A stretch of DNA of 11,666 nucleotides from Chloroflexota bacterium. GTDB lineage: Bacteria; Chloroflexota; Limnocylindria; Limnocylindrales; CSP1-4. Positions 1 to 5,855 of this stretch are shown in pieces. The stretch is from the NCBI GenBank assembly GCA_027346765.1, contig DAIERN010000024.1:1-11666 (forward strand), read 5' to 3'. Every line of letters starts with the position of its first letter. Position 1 is the first letter of the stretch. Position numbers and translations under genes: made by a program. A model generated the notes under the pieces. That model was not told the DNA's origin. It was given only the letters and a program-made list of their open reading frames with translations, and searched no databases.

Positions 1-641
1 ACCAGGGTGCGTGGTGTGTACAGCGCGAGCAGCTCGTCGGGCAGGGTGGCGCTGCCATCAGGCACGGGGAAGCGGGCGCGCAGCGCGGCATATGCGGGCG
101 GGTGCGGGCCCACGTCGGATGCGTGCCGGACGTCGTCGTCGTCGACCGGCGCGACGCGTGTCTCGCCTGGCTTGCCTTGGTCGCGACAGAAGGTGCAGCG
201 GAACACCTTCCGGTCAGGCGCGGTCGCGCCGATCTCCCACAGGAACTCGTCGACGATCACCGGGCGGCCGCACGTCGGACAACGCGACGCGAACATCTGC
301 TCCAGCACGCGCCGGAATTCGCCGTCGCCACGCGGGAGGGTCGCCAGCGTGGCTAACCCGGCGTCGAAATGACGCAGGTCAGGCGGCCGGAGCACGACCT
401 CGGCAAGAAGCCGCGTCAGCGCAGTTGACTCGCAGACGTACACACGGCGCAGCGCGCTGATCGTGTTGCGCGCGATCCAGCCGCCGCGGCCGTGGATGTC
501 GATGACGATGTCGCCCGGCGCGCTGCGCGCGGCGAGCTCCGCGGAGACGACATTATCCGGCGGCGGCGGGGCGAAGCGCTCGAAGGCAGGCAGCAGCGGT
601 CCAGCGTCGGGCCGGATGAGTGATGAGAGCGGGTCCGCCAT
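1..641 (-). CDS. Zn-ribbon DNA methylase-like protein, N-terminal part (runs off left edge)
   Basis: The reading frame starts at ATG 641-639 and stays open to the left edge, giving 213 complete codons. An in-frame TAG lies six codons before the ATG, which fixes the start. Residues 44-55 (GDIVIDIHGRGG) sit where class I methyltransferases carry the SAM-binding motif I (DPFxGxGT), followed by a hydrophobic strand ending YVCEST. Residues 121-124 (CPTC) and 149-152 (CTFC) form a four-cysteine zinc ribbon. Residues 207-213 (LYTPRTL) resemble the L(F/Y)TPRQL segment of Zn-ribbon adenine-specific DNA methylases (COG1743-type). No catalytic (D/N)PP(Y/F) motif appears in the visible part, and motif I is degenerate, so methylation activity is unproven. 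The gene diverges from the XRE gene, with a 20-base repeat array between them. I recall similar proteins as common in soil Chloroflexota, but could not check this. Confidence 0.75.
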   Translation of the reverse strand, partial: MADPLSSLIRPDAGPLLPAFERFAPPPPDNVVSAELAARSAPGDIVIDIHGRGGWIARNTISALRRVYVCESTALTRLLAEVVLRPPDLRHFDAGLATLATLPRGDGEFRRVLEQMFASRCPTCGRPVIVDEFLWEIGATAPDRKVFRCTFCRDQGKPGETRVAPVDDDDVRHASDVGPHPPAYAALRARFPVPDGSATLPDELLALYTPRTL

Positions 642-649
642 CGCCCCCG

Positions 650-655
650 AGTCTA
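650..655 (-). promoter_or_regulatory. -10-like box of the methylase-like gene, leaderless spacing
   Basis: TAGACT on the minus strand is followed by 8 bases and then the ATG at 641. The 8 bases contain G-rich sequence but no A/G Shine-Dalgarno at normal spacing. The same layout occurs before three other genes here. I see no convincing -35 hexamer. Confidence 0.35.
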
Positions 656-705
656 TCTACGCCGCAAGGCATCCTCGATGCCCAAGTCCCCGCCCGGCCG
701 ATGTA

Positions 706-745
706 TATGTGCCGAGCCGACTGAATATGTGCCGACACGACTAGA
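706..745 (+). repeat. Two tandem imperfect copies of the 20-base repeat (left array)
   Basis: Copy 1 (706-725, TATGTGCCGAGCCGACTGAA) and copy 2 (726-745) follow each other without a gap. Against the consensus TATGTGCCGAGCCGACTAAA they differ at one and three positions. A further decayed copy may begin at 746 (TATGCGGCCGACCGG). These are in inverted orientation relative to the arrays at 1308-1347 and 1376-1415, so the XRE gene lies between inverted ends. They sit between the methylase-like start and the XRE start, where an operator would be expected. Confidence 0.9.
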
Positions 746-860
746 TATGCGGCCGACCGGGACTGCCAAAACGGTCGCCCCGAGCCAGCTGGACCAGGCG
801 GAAGTAGCTGCCAACCCCCGGATAAGTCCGCGCCAATCGGCGGAGTTCAGAGTTGCCGGC

Positions 861-1283
861 ATGGCAATCGATCGGACCCGGCCGTCCGCATTCTTCATTC
901 CGCCACCTTTCGCATGGAACGAGGGCGTGACCGGCCGGAGCAACTGGCAGCCGAGCTACGAACTCATGGCGTTCGGCATGTACGTCAAGCGCGCGAGATA
1001 TTACGTTCGCTATACGCAGACAAAGCTCGAGCAGCTGTCCGGCGTGGACCAGGGCAGGATCTCCCGCCTCGAGCGTGGTTTGTCGCCAACGACGCGCATC
1101 GAACACCTCGTTCCCATTGCATCAGCCATGGGGCGCGCGTTGCCGCTGGGTTTCTGCCCGCACGAGCATTGGTGCCAATGGCAGCCCGCACCGCCCCCAG
1201 CGCCACCGCGGGACTGGCTGCAAGAGTGGCAGGACGCCGAAAATCGTGCGCCGACGCTGGTTGACGAGCCGGGCGAATGGTGA
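861..1283 (+). CDS. XRE-family helix-turn-helix DNA-binding protein
   Basis: Encodes 140 residues from ATG 861. The helix-turn-helix is at about residues 37-92: a first helix (MYVKRARYYVR), the helix pair TQTKLEQLSGVDQGRISRLERG with the typical Q-x3-L and RISRLERG positions, then HLVPIASAMG. After it comes a short CPHEHWC segment (residues 99-105), which could bind a metal or form a disulfide, then a proline-rich linker and an acidic tail. I chose 861 because codon usage looks coding from there and the earlier in-frame ATG at 678 would translate the repeat array; ATG 966 is also possible. No strong Shine-Dalgarno is visible before any candidate. The gene is flanked by inverted 20-base repeats, so it is either a regulator with split operators or the cargo of a decayed mobile element. 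Its target is unknown. Confidence 0.75.
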   Translation: MAIDRTRPSAFFIPPPFAWNEGVTGRSNWQPSYELMAFGMYVKRARYYVRYTQTKLEQLSGVDQGRISRLERGLSPTTRIEHLVPIASAMGRALPLGFCPHEHWCQWQPAPPPAPPRDWLQEWQDAENRAPTLVDEPGEW

Positions 1284-1307
1284 GGCCGGAGGACCGTGCT
1301 CCGCCTG

Positions 1308-1347
1308 TTTAGTCGGCTCGGCACATATTTAGTCGGCTCGGCACATG
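1308..1347 (-). repeat. Perfect tandem pair of the 20-base repeat (right array, inner)
   Basis: The 19-base core TTTAGTCGGCTCGGCACAT occurs at 1308-1326 and 1328-1346 with a period of 20. It begins 25 bases after the XRE stop codon. The copies are identical, unlike the diverged left array, which suggests recent duplication or selection. The orientation is opposite to 706-745. Confidence 0.95.
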
Positions 1348-1375
1348 GAGCCGGGAGCGTGGCGCCACCCGACTC

Positions 1376-1415
1376 TTTAGTCGGCTCGGCACATATTTAG
1401 TCGGCTCGGCACATT
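1376..1415 (-). repeat. Perfect tandem pair of the 20-base repeat (right array, outer)
   Basis: The same 19-base core occurs at 1376-1394 and 1396-1414, again with a period of 20. This 39-base block exactly repeats the block at 1308-1346. The 28-29 bases between the two pairs contain the perfect palindrome GTGGCGCCAC (1359-1368), enclosed by an imperfect 8-bp stem (GAGCCGGG with CCCGACTC). Confidence 0.95.
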
Positions 1416-1473
1416 GAAGCCACGCCTGGCAAGGAGGTGCGGATTGGCCCGCGGGGCGCCGACCGGAGTTCGG

Positions 1474-1495
1474 GGCGGCCACCGGAATGGCCGCC
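1474..1495 (-). terminator. Hairpin downstream of the TPR gene
   Basis: GGCGGCCA and TGGCCGCC form a perfect 8-bp stem around a 6-base loop, beginning 7 bases after the TPR stop codon. No T-run follows on the minus strand, so intrinsic termination is uncertain; it may only stabilise the mRNA end. Confidence 0.4.
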
Positions 1496-1502
1496 GGACG
1501 GG

Positions 1503-2372
1503 TTACTCCTCGGAGTCGTCGGACTCTTCGACCGGCTCCTCTTCGACGAACGCCTCGTCCTCGGTGACATCGGCGGGGATGACGCGACCGATGTCCTCGA
1601 TCTCGTCTTCCTCCTCGTCCTCCTCCAGCTCCTCCTCGAGCTCCATCTCCTCGCGCACGAGGGTGCCCTTGGTGTAGGGCCGGAGGTCGGAGACCTTGGC
1701 TGCCGTCGGGAACGACACCTTGCCGTAGTTGGCGGGGTCCTGGTAGGTCTCGCGGACGATGATGCGCACGTCCTGCTCGCCCAGGCTGGTCACGCCGGCG
1801 GTGTACTTGTTGCCCTCGGCGATGAGCTTCAGCAGTCGCGCGGCGACACGCGGCTCGACGTAGCCGATATGAACACCGTTCGAGGCCGCGGCGAGGCGCG
1901 GGCCGTCGGGCGAGAGCTCGACCGAGTCGCCCGGGTTTACCTGGGCGAGCTTCTTGGGATCGGCGAGGTCAACCAGGTGCGCGAAACCGGTCTTGCCGGT
2001 CTCCTCGACGAAGATCGACACAGGCGCCTTTGAACCCTTCTGGGCGGGGACGGTCTTCTTGCCCGCCTCGGCGAGGAGCATGCGCAGGCGGTTGATGTTG
2101 CGCTCGGCAACGCGGTTGGTCGGATCGAGCGCGAGCGCGGCCTGGTAGTGGTCGCGCGCTGTGGCCAGCTCGCCCATCTCCCAGTACGCCTTGGCGAGAC
2201 GGTTCTCGGCAGCTGAGTCAGCGCCCAGATCCAGGATGCGCCGGTTGAGGTCGGCGGCTGCCTCCCAGTCGGCGGCGGTTGCGGCGGCGATCGCCTGCTC
2301 GGTCAGCTGGCGCTTGAGGCGCGTCGCGTTGACGGCGGGCGTCGGCCCACCTTCGGTCATCGAGAAACTCAT
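1503..2372 (-). CDS. TPR-repeat protein with HIRAN-like middle and acidic C-terminal tail
   Basis: Encodes 289 residues with no signal peptide or membrane segment, so probably cytoplasmic. Residues 20-100 form two to three tetratricopeptide helices, clearest at AENRLAKAYWEMGELATARDHYQAAL and ALDPTN. Residues 147-212 are a compact beta-rich domain (PGDSVELSPDGP, HIGYVEPRVAARLLKLI, EQDVRIIVRE). This resembles the general pattern of HIRAN or small nucleic-acid-binding domains, but the assignment is weak. Residues 241-289 are highly acidic, with 29 of 49 being Asp or Glu. I chose ATG 2372, preceded by GAAGGA about 12 bases upstream; the frame stays open further upstream but that part is non-coding in character and runs into the preceding gene. 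ATG 2360 is an alternative. It lies 76 bases after the FG-GAP gene on the same strand. The tail suggests binding to a basic partner such as a nucleic-acid-binding protein. Confidence 0.8.
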   Translation of the reverse strand: MSFSMTEGGPTPAVNATRLKRQLTEQAIAAATAADWEAAADLNRRILDLGADSAAENRLAKAYWEMGELATARDHYQAALALDPTNRVAERNINRLRMLLAEAGKKTVPAQKGSKAPVSIFVEETGKTGFAHLVDLADPKKLAQVNPGDSVELSPDGPRLAAASNGVHIGYVEPRVAARLLKLIAEGNKYTAGVTSLGEQDVRIIVRETYQDPANYGKVSFPTAAKVSDLRPYTKGTLVREEMELEEELEEDEEEDEIEDIGRVIPADVTEDEAFVEEEPVEESDDSEE

Positions 2373-2448
2373 GGTCGGATGCAGTCCTTCAGGACGTGGC
2401 CGTGTTGGCCGGACAATTTCGGGAACTTTAAGGGTACCAGATACGCCG

Positions 2449-3897
2449 CTAGGTACAGGGCGCGGTACCGATTTGGAGCTCGACCAGCCCTCCGGCGCTG
2501 ACGGGCACGCAATCGACGGTGCCATCCGGCCAGGTCACCCGCACGTTGCCAGTCAGCTGGCCGCGCAACCCAAGATGGACGTAGCTCACGTCCGACTGGC
2601 CGTTCCACGTGACGCCGTCGTTGAGTTCGCGGTGATAGCTGAAGTTGGGCGTGGTCAGCTGGATCACGGCACCCATGCCGAGCGGATTCCAGTCTGGGCC
2701 GCGCAACCGCAGCGCCGCGGCCTTCTTGGTGGCGAGGACGTTCTGGAGCAGCGCCGGCGAGCCGGGCCAGCGTGCGCGGCCGTTGGTGACCAGCAGGTCC
2801 ATCCGCAGGTCCTGGTTGTAATCGAGCGCCGACACGCCGTCGCCGCTGCCCGCCCAGCCGATCAGCTCGGACGGCTTGACGAGGCTGAAGCCGCCCGATG
2901 TGGTCGCCATCAGGAGCACGTCGCCGCGGTCGCCGCTGGAGCTGGGGTCCTCGCCGCGTGCGGTGCGCACGATGTAGAGGTCCAGCCGGCCGTCGTTGTT
3001 CAGATCGACCCAGCTCAGACCGCGGCCGTGGGCAAGAGTGACGCTCTTGATGGTGGTGAAGGTCCCACCGTTATTGCGCAGGATGCGCACGACGTGTGGG
3101 TCGATCACGGCCAGGTCCGGCCGGCCATCACCGTTGACGTCGCCCCACGCCGAGCCATACCACTTGCGCGTGCCCAGGGCCGGGATGGTGACCGTAGTGA
3201 AAGTCCCGCCGCCGTTGCTGAAGGCCAACGTCTTGTTGAGGATCGAGGTAAGCAACAGGTCCGGGTAGCCGTTGCCATCCCAGTCTGCCCAGGTGGCGCT
3301 TTCCGTGTCGCGCTCGCCCTCGATGCCCGTGGTGACCTGGGTGAAGGTACCCCGATCGTTGCGCATGATCACGTCTGGGTAGCCCGTCGCCGGGGCGTTG
3401 CCCAGGAAGAGGTCGAGGTCGCCGTCCTGGTCGTAGTCGATCCAGGTCGAGGTGCGGGCACGATCCTCGGGGCGTGCCAAGTTGAATGCGGCAGCCGATT
3501 CCACGAAGCCGTCGGGCATGTTCAGCCACAGCTCGTTCTGGCCCACCGCCGTGCCCTGGGCGCAGAACAGGTCCGGCCGGCCGTCGCCGTTCGCCTCGCC
3601 CCAGGCGCAGTTGTGGCGATCCATTGGGGCGGGCCACGCGATGTCCGTTACTTCCCTGAAGCCGCTCGGCCCGCCAACGAAGAGCGCCGGCGGCTGGGTA
3701 TGGCGGTTGAGGAAGATGTCCGGCCAGCCATCGCCGTTGACGTCGGCAATGGACGTGCCCCAGCTCGTCCGGGCGTCGGTCGGCAGTCCGGCGCTGGCAG
3801 TGGCGTCGCTGAAGCGCAGCGTGACCGCCGCGGCCGGCTGCGCCGTCGTCAGCAACAGTCCCAGGGCGACCGCGCCGGAGAGGCGCGCCCGTTTCAC
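2449..3897 (-). CDS. Secreted FG-GAP/VCBS beta-propeller protein with ASPIC/UnbV C-terminus
   Basis: Encodes 482 residues. Residues 1-24 are a signal peptide (KRAR, hydrophobic core, cut after PAAA). Seven calcium-binding-loop repeats follow at 52-60 (DVNGDGWPD), 101-109, 154-162, 205-213, 253-261, 298-306 and 359-367, enough for a seven-bladed propeller. The last (DYNQDLRMD) lacks the usual central Gly and the second is EANGDGRPD. The C-terminal region (about 395-470, with WNPLGMGAVIQL, ELNDGVTWNGQSD, VHLGLRG and VRVTWPDGT) matches the ASPIC/UnbV pattern that often follows these propellers. Known members are extracellular and involved in adhesion or surface binding; the ligand here is unknown. 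The GTG start overlaps the PolX stop as GTGA, implying translational coupling. Pairing with a DNA polymerase makes no obvious functional sense and may only be operon packing. Confidence 0.88.
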   Translation of the reverse strand: MKRARLSGAVALGLLLTTAQPAAAVTLRFSDATASAGLPTDARTSWGTSIADVNGDGWPDIFLNRHTQPPALFVGGPSGFREVTDIAWPAPMDRHNCAWGEANGDGRPDLFCAQGTAVGQNELWLNMPDGFVESAAAFNLARPEDRARTSTWIDYDQDGDLDLFLGNAPATGYPDVIMRNDRGTFTQVTTGIEGERDTESATWADWDGNGYPDLLLTSILNKTLAFSNGGGTFTTVTIPALGTRKWYGSAWGDVNGDGRPDLAVIDPHVVRILRNNGGTFTTIKSVTLAHGRGLSWVDLNNDGRLDLYIVRTARGEDPSSSGDRGDVLLMATTSGGFSLVKPSELIGWAGSGDGVSALDYNQDLRMDLLVTNGRARWPGSPALLQNVLATKKAAALRLRGPDWNPLGMGAVIQLTTPNFSYHRELNDGVTWNGQSDVSYVHLGLRGQLTGNVRVTWPDGTVDCVPVSAGGLVELQIGTAPCT

Positions 3898-5801
3898 GAG
3901 TGGTCGGTCACGGCCGCGAGGAACTCATTGAGGGGAAGAGTATTCAGAACGTTGCGCGGCTCCAGCCACGCGCGGCGCGCTTGCGACACTCCCCAGTCGA
4001 GGTTGTCGAACTCGCCCAGGTAGTGCGCGTCCGAATCGATCGTGAAGCGGTTGCCGGCGTCGAGCGCGGCGCGGGCGCGGCGATCGTCAAGATCGAGCCG
4101 CTCGTCTGAGCCGTTGACCTCCAACACGGTGCGCGTCTCAGCTGCCTCGCGGTAGAAAGCGTCCCAGTCAAGATCCAGATCGTCGCGGATGCCGATCTTG
4201 CGCCCGGATGGATGGGCGATGATGTCAACATTCTGGTTGCGCAGCGCGACGCGGTAGCGCGCCATGAGCTGCTCGCGCGGCTGGCGCCGGCCCACGTGGA
4301 GCGACGCGAGCACGACGTCGTAGCGCGCCAGCAGCTTGTCGTCGTAATCGAGCCGGCCGTCGGGGGTGATCTCCATCTCGCAGCCGTGCAGCAGCCGGAA
4401 GTCGGTGCCCTCCTTCGCCAGGGCCTCGTTCAGCTCACCGACGATGCGCCGCTGCCGGTCCACCCGCTCCGGGGTCAGCCCGTTGGCGATCGAGAGCGAC
4501 TGGGTGTGATCGGTCAGCACCTGGTACTTCAGGCCGCGCCGGCGCGCCTCGGCAACCATGCGCTCGATCGAATAGTGGCCGTCCGACCAATCCGAATGGG
4601 TGTGGCAGTCGCCCTGGAGGTCGTCGCGCGTCACCAAGTTGGGGAGGCGGCCCGCCAGGGCGGCCTCGATCTCGCCGCGATCCTCACGCAGCGCAGGGTC
4701 GATGAAGGGCAGGCCCAGGAACTCGTAGACCTCCTGCTCGGTGGCAAAGGTGCGCTTCTCGTTGGCGTCCGTCAGCGAGGTGAAGCCGTGCTCCGAGAGC
4801 GACCAGCCTTTATCGCGGGCGATCCCGCGCAGCCGGACGTTGTGCTCGGCCGACCCGGTGAAGTGGACCAGGTACGTGCCTGCCGCGCCCACAGGCATGG
4901 TCATCAGGTCGACCTGTGGGCCGTGCATCATGTGGAGCGTTGTCCTTGTGGTTCCGCCGCTCGCGCGCTCGACCCAGGGCAGGCCTTCCACGTGCCTGAT
5001 GACCGTATGCGGGTCGCTGGTCTCGACGAGGACGTCGATATCGGCGATGGTCTCGCGCCGGCGACGCCATGAGCCGGCTGGTGTCACCGACAGCACACCC
5101 GGCTCGCCCGTCAGCGAGCGCACCACCCGGTTGACCGCGTCCTGGGCGATGCCCAGGCGGACCCGCTTAGGTGGCCGCCTGCGCAGATCCGCGAGTGCCT
5201 TGAGCAGCCGCTGCTCGGTCTTGGCGGTCATGCCCTTGAGCTCGCGCAGCGTCCCGCTGCTGGCCGCGGCCTCCAGCTGGTCGAGCGTGGCGATGTTGGC
5301 CTGGCGCCACAGCTCGCCCGCGGTGCGCGGCCCCAGGCCCGGCACCTGCAGTAGCGTCACGACGCTCGGCGGCACATCCGCGCGGAGGCGCTCGTAGTAG
5401 CGCAGCCGGCCGGTGTCGGCAAGCTCCGCCAGCTTCTCCGCGATCGCCTTGCCGACGCCCGCGAGGCGCGGTGGGGCGCCTTCGCGGTAGGCGCGAACGA
5501 TGTCCACCGGCGAGTGGGCGATGTTGTCCGCCGCGCGGCGGTACGCGCCCGTCTTGAACGCCACCTCGCCCTGGATCTCGAGCATGTCGCCGATCTCGTA
5601 GAAGATCCGCGCCAGCTCCTCGTTGCCCAGAGTGGGCACGTCGTCGCCGCGCGAGGCGCGAGGCCGCCGCTCGTAGGGCGGGTCATCCCAGTGGCGCGAT
5701 ACCTGTTCGCTGAGCGCCGGGGCCTGCGAGTCAGCCTCGGTCGGCGTGGGCACATCGATTCGCTTGGGGCGCGGCGGAGCAGAGCGGCGCGCGGGGGTCA
5801 C
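3894..5801 (-). CDS. polX: Family X DNA polymerase / PHP-domain 3'-5' exonuclease PolX
   Basis: Encodes 635 residues from GTG 5801; ATG 5834 gives 646. PolX enzymes fill short gaps during base-excision repair and have a metal-dependent exonuclease in the PHP domain. A disordered basic and proline-rich stretch of about 55 residues comes first. Then follow the family X N-terminal helices (NEELARIFYEIGDMLEIQGE), helix-hairpin-helix motifs (LAGVGKAIAEKL and LLQVPGLGPRTAGELW), and the nucleotidyltransferase core GSWRRRRETIADIDVLV with its DxD aspartates and a third Asp in QVDLMTM. The PHP domain has DCHTHSDWSDG, LTDHTQSLSIANGL, HGCEMEI, ASLHVG, IIAHPSG and IDSDAH, so all metal-binding motifs appear intact. 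I prefer GTG 5801 because a TAGATT box lies 7 bases before it and it leaves room for the divergent glycosyltransferase promoter. The downstream FG-GAP gene overlaps by four bases. Confidence 0.93.
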   Translation of the reverse strand: MTPARRSAPPRPKRIDVPTPTEADSQAPALSEQVSRHWDDPPYERRPRASRGDDVPTLGNEELARIFYEIGDMLEIQGEVAFKTGAYRRAADNIAHSPVDIVRAYREGAPPRLAGVGKAIAEKLAELADTGRLRYYERLRADVPPSVVTLLQVPGLGPRTAGELWRQANIATLDQLEAAASSGTLRELKGMTAKTEQRLLKALADLRRRPPKRVRLGIAQDAVNRVVRSLTGEPGVLSVTPAGSWRRRRETIADIDVLVETSDPHTVIRHVEGLPWVERASGGTTRTTLHMMHGPQVDLMTMPVGAAGTYLVHFTGSAEHNVRLRGIARDKGWSLSEHGFTSLTDANEKRTFATEQEVYEFLGLPFIDPALREDRGEIEAALAGRLPNLVTRDDLQGDCHTHSDWSDGHYSIERMVAEARRRGLKYQVLTDHTQSLSIANGLTPERVDRQRRIVGELNEALAKEGTDFRLLHGCEMEITPDGRLDYDDKLLARYDVVLASLHVGRRQPREQLMARYRVALRNQNVDIIAHPSGRKIGIRDDLDLDWDAFYREAAETRTVLEVNGSDERLDLDDRRARAALDAGNRFTIDSDAHYLGEFDNLDWGVSQARRAWLEPRNVLNTLPLNEFLAAVTDHS

Positions 5802-5808
5802 ACCGCTC

Positions 5809-5814
5809 AATCTA
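5809..5814 (-). promoter_or_regulatory. -10-like box of polX, leaderless spacing
   Basis: TAGATT on the minus strand is followed by 7 bases and GTG 5801. It lies in the short divergent interval shared with the glycosyltransferase. No Shine-Dalgarno fits between box and start. If ATG 5834 is the true start, this box would be inside the gene. Confidence 0.3.
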
Positions 5815-5842
5815 ACCCGACGACGCCCCGCCATGCGCTGGC

Positions 5843-5848
5843 TACACT
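5843..5848 (+). promoter_or_regulatory. -10-like box of the glycosyltransferase gene, leaderless spacing
   Basis: TACACT is followed by 7 bases and GTG 5856, mirroring the polX box on the other strand. No purine-rich Shine-Dalgarno lies between. No clear -35 hexamer is visible. Confidence 0.35.
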
Positions 5849-5855
5849 CCGGCCC

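Noticed and set aside
7..460. Arg/Ser-rich plus-strand open frames at the left edge
   Set aside because: They are opposite the methylase-like gene, which has the zinc ribbon and motif I; the plus-strand products are low-complexity.
678..860. N-terminal extension of the XRE protein from ATG 678
   Set aside because: It would translate the 20-base repeat array, looks unlike protein and has no good ribosome site.
1308..1415. CRISPR-like array
   Set aside because: The units are 19-20 bases and directly abut without unique spacers of even length, and no cas genes are present.
1414..1677. Plus-strand serine-rich protein
   Set aside because: The serine run is the antisense reading of the acidic tail codons of the TPR gene.
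2161..4023. 620-codon open frame on the plus strand
   Set aside because: It is antisense to the FG-GAP gene, whose signal peptide and seven calcium loops make it the real gene. Long antisense frames are common in GC-rich DNA.
4212..5072. 286-codon plus-strand open frame
   Set aside because: It is fully antisense to the conserved PolX core and has no recognisable motif.
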